Below, one piece after another: positions 52,967 to 61,045 of a stretch of DNA of 64,000 bases; the stretch's first letter is position 1, and the number at the start of each line of letters is the position of its first letter. The translations under genes and the position numbers were made by a program. The notes below the pieces were generated by a model that was given only the letters and a program-made list of their open reading frames with translations, was not told the DNA's origin and did no database searches. The stretch comes from Sphingomonas sp. CBMAI 2297 (GTDB lineage: Bacteria; Pseudomonadota; Alphaproteobacteria; Sphingomonadales; Sphingomonadaceae), in NCBI RefSeq assembly GCF_029870595.1, contig NZ_JAPDIR010000013.1:61219-125218 (forward strand), written 5' to 3'.

Positions 52967-53428
52967 ATGCTGGGACTGTTGCTGCTGGCGGTTGTCACCG
53001 CAGGCACTGACGACTGGAGCTCGTATACGAACGTCCGGTACGGCTTCACCGCTTGTTATCCGCGTGCGGTGCTGGTGCCACAGCCGGAAGCCGCCAATAG
53101 TGATGGGCGTAAGTTTGCTGCTGCCGATGGCGCCGAGCTGGCGGCATATGGCGCAACAGCTGGCCCCGATGGTTTTCACGGCGAACTTCGACTGTTCGAG
53201 GCAGACATCGTCAAGGCGGGTGGCAAGATAACCTACCGCGCGAGCGGCAAAACTTGGGGCGTCATCTCGGGCGAGACCCGCACGAAAACCTACTACATCA
53301 AGGCACTTAGTCGAGGAGATCAGGTGCTGGTTTTCAACTTTGAGTACCCAAATAGTGCGGCGGGAAAATACAACCCTATCGTGTCCGCGATGTCGAAGTG
53401 CTTCCGAGCTGGAGCCCCCGGTTACTGA
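52967..53428 (+). CDS. Exported 'moron' gene inside the tail module
   Basis: 153 residues on the plus strand, against the whole late operon. ATG 52967 has AAGGAG just upstream. A short signal peptide (MLGLLLLAVVTAG) is followed by a domain resembling exported host proteins: SSYTNVRYGFTACYPRAVLV, DGRKFAAADGAELAAYGA, TWGVISGETRTKTYYIKAL. Two cysteines (ACYP and SKCF) may form a disulfide. Such independently transcribed inserts usually change the lysogen's surface; the actual effect is unknown. The coding GC is lower near its 3' end. Confidence 0.8.
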   Translation: MLGLLLLAVVTAGTDDWSSYTNVRYGFTACYPRAVLVPQPEAANSDGRKFAAADGAELAAYGATAGPDGFHGELRLFEADIVKAGGKITYRASGKTWGVISGETRTKTYYIKALSRGDQVLVFNFEYPNSAAGKYNPIVSAMSKCFRAGAPGY

Positions 53429-55093
53429 TCACTTGACCGCGTGGCTGATTGCCGGCCGCGGGCCTCGCCCAGCTTGAACGGTTGACGAAGTTCCGGGCGG
53501 CGCGTTGGGGAGCCTCACCTCAACAGTCACCGGAATGTTCGTGCTCGATGGCCTATCGTATTTCCCGAGATCGTTCCGACGGATGACTGATTTCAGCTTC
53601 TGTCCGTAGTGAGTGTCCGTAGCGTAGGTGCCCTGCAGTGCGTCAGCATAGTCATCCGAGTTGGTAGCTGCGCGGGCCTTGGCATAGCGCCGACCTTGGA
53701 GGAGGCGAGCGTGCGCGTCGAAAGCCTCCTCAAGGCTGTCGAATTTCCGAAATCGAGCGTTGATCCAATAGGAGCGCCCCCACCGATCCTCTTCACGCGT
53801 CCTGGCAACGACGTAGGGTTCGCCGGCTTTCGCTTTGATCCCGAACGGATTATTGCTGCCCCGCGGCATCCGGCGGCCGAAGCTGCTTTCCAACCCGTAC
53901 TGCCCGAGCGTGATTGAAGCTGGCACACCGTATTTGGACTGGGTTCGCTGGGCGGCGGTGATCGCCCCTCGTGTTAGCCCCGCCGCCGCACGTTCGATCG
54001 CTTGGCCACCGCGCTCAGTGGCAGCGCCACCCCGTTCGACCGAGCGCGCGCCTGGCGTGAAGACGTTCTTGACCACGCCACCGAACGAGGCGCCGCCCGA
54101 GCCCATCAACGCCCGGCCGCCGGAAAGGACGGCGTCGTAGCCCGGTTCCGCGACGTTCGCCGCCTCGCTGCCGGCCCACGCCATGGCGCGGTCTTTCATC
54201 TGGCTGACCATGGTGCCCTTGCGCTGGATGCGCTGCGCGCGGGCGATGTCTTCGTCATCGACCATGTACGCAGTGCGCCCAGCATCGGCCATATCGGTCG
54301 CCAGCGCCTTGCCGCCCTGGGCGAAGACCGAGATCATCGTGTCGGACAGGCCGAGCGCGTGCGCGGCCGTGCGCCGGCCGGAGCTGTTCTGGCGCGCTAT
54401 GGCATCAGCGATGGCGGGCAGCATCTTCTCGACATCGACGGTGCCGTCGTCGTGCAGCTGCAGCTTCACCCCCATCTTGCTCAGGATCGCCAGGGCGTCG
54501 TTGTTTCGGCCATAGCGCGCGTCGTTCAGGGTCTGCGAGAGACTGGCGATGCCGCCGGTGGCGGTTCCCTTGTCGACCCCCATGCGCTCGCTGGCGGCGA
54601 CGAACTGCTGCATCTCCTTGCGCGCAACGCCCATGGTATCGGCCATGCGGCCGATCGTGGCGGCGCCTTTGCTCCAACCGTCGACCAGCCGAAAGGCGCC
54701 GTAGGCGAGGCTGCCCAGGATACCGACCGTGGCGCCGGCCACCACGCCGAGGCCGCCGAGCATCATGCTCATGGTGCCGCCAGCTTCGGCGGCACCGGCC
54801 AGCCCCGTCGCCGCCTCGGCAGCGGCTGCGCGGATGCCGCCCAGCCGGCTGGTGATGCCGCTCGTGACCGACCGGCCGCCCAGCGCGCGGGCGGTGGCAC
54901 GCTCGACGTTGCCGAACGACCGGATCATCCCCGACGATGTGCGGGACACCGTGGCCTGGGTCTCGCGTGCCCAGGCGCGATTGTTGGCGCTCAGGTGCTT
55001 CGGGATCAGCCCGACGCGCTTCTCCGCGGACTTGGCGCCCTTGGCTGTTTTGTCGTCCGCCGTGATGGCGATCGAGACCTTTGGCTGGCTCAT
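53429..55093 (-). CDS. Tail tape-measure protein fused to GH73 glucosaminidase
   Basis: 554 residues. The first 360 are helical, with a membrane-like stretch (MSMMLGGLGVVAGATVGILG) and the usual tape-measure Ala/Gly pattern. From about residue 395 there is a flagellar-FlgJ-like glucosaminidase domain: KYGVPASITLGQYGLESSFG (catalytic Glu in LES), NNPFGIK, FRKFDSLEEAFDAHARLL, YADALQGTYATDTHYGQKL. A cell-wall enzyme on the tape measure would open peptidoglycan during DNA entry. The protein is short for a tape measure, implying a short tail. ATG 55093 overlaps the upstream stop. Confidence 0.9.
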   Translation of the reverse strand: MSQPKVSIAITADDKTAKGAKSAEKRVGLIPKHLSANNRAWARETQATVSRTSSGMIRSFGNVERATARALGGRSVTSGITSRLGGIRAAAAEAATGLAGAAEAGGTMSMMLGGLGVVAGATVGILGSLAYGAFRLVDGWSKGAATIGRMADTMGVARKEMQQFVAASERMGVDKGTATGGIASLSQTLNDARYGRNNDALAILSKMGVKLQLHDDGTVDVEKMLPAIADAIARQNSSGRRTAAHALGLSDTMISVFAQGGKALATDMADAGRTAYMVDDEDIARAQRIQRKGTMVSQMKDRAMAWAGSEAANVAEPGYDAVLSGGRALMGSGGASFGGVVKNVFTPGARSVERGGAATERGGQAIERAAAGLTRGAITAAQRTQSKYGVPASITLGQYGLESSFGRRMPRGSNNPFGIKAKAGEPYVVARTREEDRWGRSYWINARFRKFDSLEEAFDAHARLLQGRRYAKARAATNSDDYADALQGTYATDTHYGQKLKSVIRRNDLGKYDRPSSTNIPVTVEVRLPNAPPGTSSTVQAGRGPRPAISHAVK

Positions 55094-55505
55094 TCGCTAC
55101 CCTCATCTACCTGCAGAAGGCCAGCCCAGATCAACCAGGTCGTGAGCGTGGACCATGGACGCGTCGCGATCTCGTCGGGCATCTTGCCGTACCGTTGGGC
55201 CAAGGCGTCCAGCGCCTCGGGCCAGCCAGCCGGCCTCAGTCCAAAAAAGCGGCAATCCTGCGTGACGCGCGAATGAAATCGCGCGCCGCCAGCTTCTCGA
55301 CGTCGACCGGCGGGATGCCGGCCACGACGGAAATGGCCTTCACGTCGGCCTCCACGCCGCTCAAGCGGTCCCATTGCATCATCTCGCCTGCGGTCGGCTC
55401 GCGAATGACGATGCTGGCGATGGGCCCCGCGACCCCGTCGATCGCCTTGCGGAAGGTGATGACGAGATCTTCGTCCAGACCGGGCTCCTCAGGCTTCGCT
55501 GACAT
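55090..55505 (-). CDS. Tail assembly chaperone, long form made by -1 frameshift
   Basis: If ribosomes slip by -1 on TTTTTTG, the protein continues FFGLRPAGWPEALDALAQRY to GLLQVDEGSE, ending at the overlap with the tape-measure start. The joined product is 138 residues; the count of bases (416 plus one reread) gives a whole number of codons. G/GT-type chaperone pairs made in this way are general in long-tailed phages. There is no good independent start for the second part. Confidence 0.8.
55236..55505 (-). CDS. Tail assembly chaperone, short form (Mu gp41-like)
   Basis: 89 residues from ATG 55505, which lies 17 bases inside the tail tube gene. LDEDLVITFRKAIDGVAGPI, IVIREPTAGEMMQWDRL and SVVAGIPPVDVEKLAARDFI are the gp41/TAC pattern. 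The frame ends at 55236 with FLD just after a T6G slippery run. It normally keeps the tape measure soluble while the tube grows. Confidence 0.9.
   Translation of the reverse strand: MSAKPEEPGLDEDLVITFRKAIDGVAGPIASIVIREPTAGEMMQWDRLSGVEADVKAISVVAGIPPVDVEKLAARDFIRASRRIAAFLD
55242..55248 (-). other. Programmed -1 frameshift slippery site
   Basis: The minus strand reads TTTTTTG four codons before the stop of the short chaperone, in the frame T TTT TTG, which allows tandem slippage. It is the only six-T run in the tail module and stands at the expected place between the two overlapping chaperone frames. Confidence 0.75.
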
Positions 55506-55854
55506 CGGCACCCTCCCACTGGATCGAGAACGTGCCATCCTCGGCGTCGACCTCGAGCGGCTCGCCCGCGCGCCACATGTTGCGGCCGATCACCGTTTTT
55601 CCATTCGCGAGGCTCGCGACGACCGTGACATCGGTGGCGTTTCCCAACTCCTGGATCGAGATCGAGCCGCTATCGCGCAGCTTCGCCTTGATCATGCCAG
55701 CCTCGGGCACGGACTTGAGACCATGGATGCCATCAAGGCCCTTGAGGGTCTCGTTGGTGTTCTGGGTGGGGCGATAGGCGAACTCGCCGACCAGCTGACA
55801 GCTCTTGCTGTCGATGGTCAGATAGACCGTGCCGGCGATCATATTGTCGGCCAT
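55489..55854 (-). CDS. Phage tail tube protein
   Basis: 121 residues. MIAGTVYLTIDSKSCQLVGE, RDSGSISIQELGNATDVTVV, and a final TFSIQWEGADVSEA match the Mu-type tail tube (PF10618-like), which polymerises inside the sheath. It follows the sheath gene by 12 bases. Length is normal. Confidence 0.92.
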   Translation of the reverse strand: MADNMIAGTVYLTIDSKSCQLVGEFAYRPTQNTNETLKGLDGIHGLKSVPEAGMIKAKLRDSGSISIQELGNATDVTVVASLANGKTVIGRNMWRAGEPLEVDAEDGTFSIQWEGADVSEA

Positions 55855-55866
55855 TGGTGTGGTTCC

Positions 55867-57357
55867 TTAGCTGAGCTTGAACTGGACGAGGACGGCCATG
55901 ACGCGCAGCTGGCCGATCACGGTGATCGGCAGCAGGACGTCCACGCGGCCGGGCGAACTGGCGTTCTTCGTGACCGCGACGGAAGCGGCGAAGGCTTCCG
56001 AGTTCTGGACCCACGCCTGTTCGCTTTCGAGGCTGCGATAGAGCGCGATCAACTCGGCCTTGATCGTCGCCGGGGTGACGACGTTGGCACCGGGCCCGTA
56101 GCGCACGCCGTCGCTACCCAGCTTCACCTGGGCGAACTTGGTCGTGAACAGCGTCGAATAGGCGCGGAGCACCGCCATCAGCGTGAACAGCGTCTCGACG
56201 TCCAGATAGCTATTGTCCGCCTGGCCCTGTGCGTTGGTCTGGAACGTCGTGATGAGCCGCTCGATCTGGACCGTGCCGTCGCGCATCACCTTGAACGTGC
56301 CGATACCGTCATAGAGCAGCACCGCACGCTGGGACGCGAGGAACTGGCTCGAAACGGGGGGCGCCAGCACCCCGGCGATCCGCACGGTCTGCAGTGGCAC
56401 GCCCGGATCCGCGCGCAGGCTCACCGCGGCGGCACCCGCGACAGCCGCCGACCACACATAGTTGGGCGAGGGACTGTCGTTGAACCCGAGGCAGGAAAGG
56501 TGCTGATCGTTGAGGCCGATGCCGAAGGTGGCAAGCGCGCCCTGCGTGCCGCGCTTCGCGATGAAAGCATGGCCGTAGAGCTGCGAGGTGTAGGACCAGC
56601 GCCCGGTCAGGTCGTTCAGCAGGCCGCTGATCGCCGCGATCGAAGTCGCGTCGGTATAGGGGCTTACGATGAAGTCGAACGGCAGATCGCCGAGCGCCGC
56701 CAGAGCGTTGGTCAGCGACGGGTTCAGCAGTCCGCCCGCCATGGGGGCGAAGGTGACGGTAACCCCGCCCGGCAGCTGCTGGCCGCCTGCCGTGCCCAGA
56801 TAATTCACCCGGAGGTCGATGTCGTTCCCGGCCAGGCCCTTGTTCTTGGCTGTCACGTTGACCTTCGAGGTGGTGACGCCGTCGACCACAGCAGTGACCG
56901 GCAGGTCGACGGTAGCGTTGATCGCAGCGGCCAGAGTCGTGGCAATCGTGGCGGCGGTGGCGGCACTGGCGACCGGCACCGAAACGAGCTGGCCCGCGAT
57001 GTAGAGGCTGATGATGCCTGCCGCGGTGGCGGGCCCCGCGATCGTGATCGCGCCGGCCGCCGCGGTGCCGACTGGATCATCGGCGATCGGGAGATACCAG
57101 ACCTCGCCGAACGGGTCGTTCGCCCGGTAGCCGGCAATCATCGCGGCCAGCATTGAGCCGGCGCCGCCCGCGGTGCGGGCCTCGGTCGCGCTGGCGACCA
57201 ACGTCGGCACGTTCGCGGGCAGGCTGGCGCCTGCGGTGATCTGGCCGATGACCAGCGCGCGCTGCGTGCCCGAGGCGGTGTTCGCCTGGCTCGCGTCCAG
57301 CTCGTTATAGAGGCCGGGAACCCGCAGACCTGCGGGGATCGTCTTGAACGGGATCAT
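55867..57357 (-). CDS. Tail sheath protein (Mu gpL-like)
   Basis: 496 residues. IPFKTIPAGLRVPGLYNELDA is the usual start; QRALVIGQITAGASLPANVP and MLAAMIAGYRANDPFGEVWY follow. The middle has an Ig-like variable part (AGQLVSVPVASAATAATIAT). The C-terminal third with RIAGVLAPPVSSQFLASQRA and YGPGANVVTPATIKAELI is the conserved contractile core. This shows the particle is a myovirus. ATG 57357 overlaps the DUF2635 stop. Confidence 0.95.
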   Translation of the reverse strand: MIPFKTIPAGLRVPGLYNELDASQANTASGTQRALVIGQITAGASLPANVPTLVASATEARTAGGAGSMLAAMIAGYRANDPFGEVWYLPIADDPVGTAAAGAITIAGPATAAGIISLYIAGQLVSVPVASAATAATIATTLAAAINATVDLPVTAVVDGVTTSKVNVTAKNKGLAGNDIDLRVNYLGTAGGQQLPGGVTVTFAPMAGGLLNPSLTNALAALGDLPFDFIVSPYTDATSIAAISGLLNDLTGRWSYTSQLYGHAFIAKRGTQGALATFGIGLNDQHLSCLGFNDSPSPNYVWSAAVAGAAAVSLRADPGVPLQTVRIAGVLAPPVSSQFLASQRAVLLYDGIGTFKVMRDGTVQIERLITTFQTNAQGQADNSYLDVETLFTLMAVLRAYSTLFTTKFAQVKLGSDGVRYGPGANVVTPATIKAELIALYRSLESEQAWVQNSEAFAASVAVTKNASSPGRVDVLLPITVIGQLRVMAVLVQFKLS

Positions 57358-57599
57358 GCCTTGTCCTCGTCGCTGGAGGGGAGGGCCGAGGCCTTCGCGC
57401 GGGGCGGGCGGCCACCGGTGGGCGGGTTCTCTTCCGGCGCGGCGCCGGGCTCGACCGTCTGGTCGGCGGGGAGGAGATCGCCGTCGGCGATAGCGCGCGC
57501 GAAATAGGGGTCGTTGGGGTCGATGTCGGCGCCCGGCTCGAGCGCAAGCTTGGTGACCGGATCGCGCACAAGCGTGCCCGGGGCGGTGGTGACGATCAT
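57354..57599 (-). CDS. DUF2635 phage protein (Mu gp38-like)
   Basis: 81 residues from ATG 57599. PGTLVRDPVTKLALEPGADI then DPYFARAIADGDLL is the short DUF2635 pattern; the rest is a Pro/Glu-rich disordered tail (EPGAAPEENPPTGG). It always stands just before the sheath gene in Mu-like tails; function unknown. Confidence 0.85.
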   Translation of the reverse strand: MIVTTAPGTLVRDPVTKLALEPGADIDPNDPYFARAIADGDLLPADQTVEPGAAPEENPPTGGRPPRAKASALPSSDEDKA

Positions 57600-57604
57600 G
57601 GCGG

Positions 57605-58156
57605 CTACTCGCTCTGGAAGGCGGCCCACTGGACGCCGGGGTGAATGGGATCGGTTGCGACGATCTCGGTAAGGATCTCGGTCGGCAGCGGGGCGAAGTC
57701 CTCGGCCGTCTCGTAAATCTCGAAGGTGTAATCGGACTGGATGCCGGCGAGCATGGTCGCCTGGGCTTCGAACGCGAACTGCGTCTGGACGCTGATCAAC
57801 TGCTGCACATGCTGGAACAGTGGCTGGCTGTTGATGATCGCGCGCTCGTTCTCGGCCTTGATCGCCCAAAGGCGCTCCTCGACCTCGGAGCTTTTCGCAT
57901 CCGTGATAGACACTGGGGCGGAGACTTCGCTGATGACGCGGATGATTGGTGTGGTGACGAAGCCGATCGACCCGCGACCCTGACCGAGCTTGGTTTCCCC
58001 TATCAGGCGCAGCTTGGTGCGCGGATAGTCATCGGGCTGAGTCGGGAGCACGCCGGGACTATCTACGCGCCCCTCTGCCGATGTCGGCCAGGACTGGTCC
58101 TCGCGCTGGGCGAAGACCGCGACTACCAAGTCGAACAGGTCCGCTGCGGTGGTCAT
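57605..58156 (-). CDS. Putative tail terminator/completion protein
   Basis: 183 residues, in the place of Mu gp37. LFDLVVAVFAQREDQSWPTS, YPRTKLRLIGETKLGQGRGS, ISEVSAPV and the long helix FEAQATMLAGI fit the alpha/beta tail-completion fold that closes the tail tube. The family is called from order and predicted fold, not from a clear motif. It overlaps its upstream neighbour by one base. Confidence 0.65.
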   Translation of the reverse strand: MTTAADLFDLVVAVFAQREDQSWPTSAEGRVDSPGVLPTQPDDYPRTKLRLIGETKLGQGRGSIGFVTTPIIRVISEVSAPVSITDAKSSEVEERLWAIKAENERAIINSQPLFQHVQQLISVQTQFAFEAQATMLAGIQSDYTFEIYETAEDFAPLPTEILTEIVATDPIHPGVQWAAFQSE

Positions 58157-58515
58157 CAGGCCGCCTCGATCAAGATAAGCAGGGTATGGCCGTGGCCATC
58201 GGCCTGGGGCTCGGAGACCGCATACTTGTCGCCATTCGACATGGTTATGATGTCGCCCTGCTCGGGCTGGCGCCGCCCGGGCTGCTCGAACAGTGCGTCG
58301 CGGACGCCAAGCACCGGATGGTAGGTGGTGGAGGTTACGCCGTCGCCGAGATCGAGCACCTGCCGATAGGCTGAGTCAAAAACGGCGTCGGGCAACTGGA
58401 ACGCCGCACCGCCGCGCGGATGGAAAGTCGGCCACGACGAAGGGTCGTTGGACTTCCCCTCGCCGAATACCGCCATGATCGTTGCGAGCAGCTCGGTGTC
58501 CCAGTCGATCGCCAC
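58156..58515 (-). CDS. Putative head-tail joining protein
   Basis: 119 residues. FQLPDAVFDSAYRQVLDLGD, GVRDALFEQPG and GDIITMSNGDKYAVSEPQAD form the strand pattern of gpFII-like neck proteins (lambda head-tail joining), and it stands where FII does, between head and tail genes. Assigned by place and short motif only. Confidence 0.6.
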   Translation of the reverse strand: MAIDWDTELLATIMAVFGEGKSNDPSSWPTFHPRGGAAFQLPDAVFDSAYRQVLDLGDGVTSTTYHPVLGVRDALFEQPGRRQPEQGDIITMSNGDKYAVSEPQADGHGHTLLILIEAA

Positions 58516-58770
58516 TTACTGTTCCTTGATCTCGGCGCCTGCCGAGGTCGGCGGACCGTCGGCATTGACGGTCACCGAACCATCTTCGGCGAGGAGGAAG
58601 CCCGATTTGCGCAGCTTCGCGCCTTCCTTCACCGAGAGGATCACCGTGCCGCCCGGGCCGACGTCGCCGTCGTCGGTCGTCACGGTGCGGCCCGGAGCGA
58701 CAGTGAACTCCTCGATGTCTTCGTTGGCGGGTGCGGTTTCGGCCTGATCGGCCGCATTCTTGGTAGCCAT
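58516..58770 (-). CDS. Small acidic phage protein after the capsid gene
   Basis: 84 residues. The N-terminal 25 residues are Ala/Glu-rich and likely disordered; the rest is a small beta fold (FTVAPGRTVTTDDGDVGPGG, KLRKSGFLLAEDGSV). No family is recognised. It may be a neck protein like lambda gpFI by its position. Confidence 0.65.
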   Translation of the reverse strand: MATKNAADQAETAPANEDIEEFTVAPGRTVTTDDGDVGPGGTVILSVKEGAKLRKSGFLLAEDGSVTVNADGPPTSAGAEIKEQ

Positions 58771-58807
58771 CTATTCTACTCCAAAAGAGGGAGGGGCGGC
58801 GCTTCGA

Positions 58808-59857
58808 TCAAAGGACCGAAGCGCAGAGCGCGGCGTTGACGCGCTCGGGAATGACCAGCGGGGCGGACTGCATCATGATGATCCGCTGCGCCGGATCCTC
58901 CATGATCCAGGTCTTCGGCGCATAGGCCATCGCCTTGTAGTTGAACTTGGGGTCCATGATCATGCCGAAGGCCCGCGTGCCCATCAGCTCGGGGCCACCC
59001 ATGATCACCGTGCCATCGGCCAGCATGGGCTGCTCGACGCCGCTCGCGTCGATGTACCAGTCGTTGTAGAGCCAGAGCCGGAACTGGCCCCAGGTGCCCA
59101 TGAACACGCCACCCTTCCGGACCTGGGGGCCTGCCTCGATCTGGTTGCTGGGCAGCGAAAGTGCCGGAGTGATGATCGCGCCCTGGACGCCCTCGGCGGT
59201 CTTGAACTTCTTCCAGGCGCCGTTGGTGAACACGATATCGGTGGGCGTGGCGCCGCTCGCCTTCAGGATCGCCGCGGCCCAGTCGGTGATCTGGCCGTCG
59301 ATGTTAGTGTCGCGGCCGGCGGCGTTGACGGTCTGACCCCAGCGGTTTGCGCCGGTCAGCGCGACCGTCAGCGCGGCGGAGCGACCGAAGTTGATCACGG
59401 TGGTGGGGAAGCCCTCGCCGGCGATGGTCACGCTGCCGGTGGTGAGAGCGGATGCCGCCATCCACTCGAGACGGCGGTTCACCATGTCGACCTGGTCGGC
59501 CATCTCGAGCTGAAGATTGGCCAGTTCGCGCTCGCCCGCGGTGAGCTCGCCACCGATCTTCTCGCCGATCTGGCGGCGCACCGGCTTGCGGAGATCCGGC
59601 GCGCGCTTGTCCTTGATGTACGCCGGCTTGAACGTGTTCGACTGATAGCGGCGCTGCTCGACGAGCTTGCCCTCGACCAGCGGCGAGCAGAACGGGGCCA
59701 TGCGGCGAAGACCGACGTCGACGTCGATGATGACTTCCTCGGTGTCGGCTTCGGTGATGCCGGGGAAGAACAGGTCCAGCAGGAAATTCTGCGAGGTCTT
59801 GAGGTTGGGAACGATGCCGACCAGCTTCGCGGTCGTATAGGTGATTGCGTCAGCCAT
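58808..59857 (-). CDS. Major capsid protein (lambda gpE family)
   Basis: 349 residues. SQNFLLDLFFPGITEADTEE, DVDVGLRRMAPFCSPLVEGK, SNTFKPAYIKDKRAPDLRKP and LQLEMADQVDMVNRRLEWMA are the gpE/PF03864 features, and the C-terminal half has DIVFTNGAWKKF and LYNDWYIDASGVEQPML. This family has the HK97 fold and forms the shell with the gpD-like decoration protein encoded upstream. Confidence 0.95.
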   Translation of the reverse strand: MADAITYTTAKLVGIVPNLKTSQNFLLDLFFPGITEADTEEVIIDVDVGLRRMAPFCSPLVEGKLVEQRRYQSNTFKPAYIKDKRAPDLRKPVRRQIGEKIGGELTAGERELANLQLEMADQVDMVNRRLEWMAASALTTGSVTIAGEGFPTTVINFGRSAALTVALTGANRWGQTVNAAGRDTNIDGQITDWAAAILKASGATPTDIVFTNGAWKKFKTAEGVQGAIITPALSLPSNQIEAGPQVRKGGVFMGTWGQFRLWLYNDWYIDASGVEQPMLADGTVIMGGPELMGTRAFGMIMDPKFNYKAMAYAPKTWIMEDPAQRIIMMQSAPLVIPERVNAALCASVL

Positions 59858-59922
59858 CTTGCGGGCTCCAAGAAAAGGGCCCGCGGTGACGCGGGCTCAG
59901 GGATCGATCGTGAAAGGGTGGA

Positions 59923-60336
59923 TCAGGTCGGATCGGCAGCGGTGACCGGCGACTTGATGAAGAGGTTGTAGCCAGCGGCCGCCTCCATCCCCGCCTTGGC
60001 GGTGCTGAGGGTGATGCCGGTGCCGAGGATCAGCGCGTTGCCGTTGAGCTCCGCCTGCCGGAACACGGGGCCGGTCACGTCGCCGCCGGTCGAGTCGACG
60101 TCGTCGACCAGCGCGGTCACCGGCGTCTGCGAACCGTCATTCGAGGCGGCAAGGGCCTGGGTCAGCTTTCCGCTCGCCGTGATCTTCCCCAGCACGGTGC
60201 CGCGCTTGTAGATCGCGCCGCCCGTGATCGTGGCATTATCGGTGACGATCTTGAGATCGCCGCCGATCAGCTGGTCCGGGATGTAGGTGTCCGTGGTCAT
60301 GCCCGGCTGGAAGGGCGGGGCGCCAAAGGTGGTCAT
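59923..60336 (-). CDS. Head decoration protein (lambda gpD family)
   Basis: 137 residues. DTYIPDQLIGGDLKIVTDNA, AIYKRGTVLGKITASGKLTQ, PVTALVDDVDSTGGD and a final NLFIKSPV follow the gpD beta fold, with the longer N-terminus of the HDPD family. Trimers of such proteins stiffen the expanded capsid. Confidence 0.9.
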   Translation of the reverse strand: MTTFGAPPFQPGMTTDTYIPDQLIGGDLKIVTDNATITGGAIYKRGTVLGKITASGKLTQALAASNDGSQTPVTALVDDVDSTGGDVTGPVFRQAELNGNALILGTGITLSTAKAGMEAAAGYNLFIKSPVTAADPT

Positions 60337-60374
60337 GTCGTGTCTTCCTTCCTAGAGGATGGTGGCGGCCGGGA

Positions 60375-61022
60375 TCAGCGGATCCCGGCCTTCTCGGCCG
60401 CCTTGGCAGCCATCTCGACGAAGGCGTCGACCTCGCCCTTGGCACGCGGCTTCGCCGCGTTGCCGCCGGTGCCCGGGTTCGGGAGCACGACGCGCGACAT
60501 GCGGCGATGGAGACGCGAGCCGGATTCAGCCGGCGCCTGGCCGGTCGTGGCCATGTCGAGCATGGCGATCGCCTGGGTGCTCGGCATCTCGTCGTTGAAC
60601 GCGAGATGCGCGGCCATGTCGGGACGCAGGCCAGCGGAGGCAGCGCCGAAGATGCGACGGCCACGAGCCTGGGCGGCGAGGTAACCCTCGCGGCGCGCCT
60701 GCGCCATTTCCTCGTCATCGTCGTCGGATTCGGCCTTGCCCTCGGCCTCCTCGTCCTCGTCCTTCTCGGCGCGGCGGGCGCGACGCGACGCGCGCTTGCC
60801 TTCCTTGCCGTCGTCGGTCTCCGCTTCCTGGTCGGGAGCGTCGTCCTCGGCGCCCTCTTCCGGGGTGTCATCCTCGGCGTCGGGCTGCTCGTCGCGGTCT
60901 TCGTCTTCGATCTCGTCCTCGGTCGCCGCAGCGGCGCCGCCGCCGCCGGCCTTCATGCCAGGAATGAACGAAAGCAGGTGTGCGAACGGGGCAGTCCCCG
61001 TCCGGGCATTGGGCTTGGCCAT
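60375..61022 (-). CDS. Probable capsid scaffold protein, highly acidic
   Basis: 215 residues. Residues 30-110 are a long Asp/Glu stretch (for example DEIEDEDRDEQPDAEDD) mixed with a basic patch (RASRRARRAEKDEDEE); the last 100 are helical and end with KGEVDAFVEMAAKAAEKAG. It stands between the protease and decoration genes where lambda has Nu3, but as a separate gene with its own start rather than nested in the protease gene. Scaffold role inferred. Confidence 0.7.
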   Translation of the reverse strand: MAKPNARTGTAPFAHLLSFIPGMKAGGGGAAAATEDEIEDEDRDEQPDAEDDTPEEGAEDDAPDQEAETDDGKEGKRASRRARRAEKDEDEEAEGKAESDDDDEEMAQARREGYLAAQARGRRIFGAASAGLRPDMAAHLAFNDEMPSTQAIAMLDMATTGQAPAESGSRLHRRMSRVVLPNPGTGGNAAKPRAKGEVDAFVEMAAKAAEKAGIR

Positions 61023-61045
61023 GTCGGGTTCCTTCCCGGTTGGTG

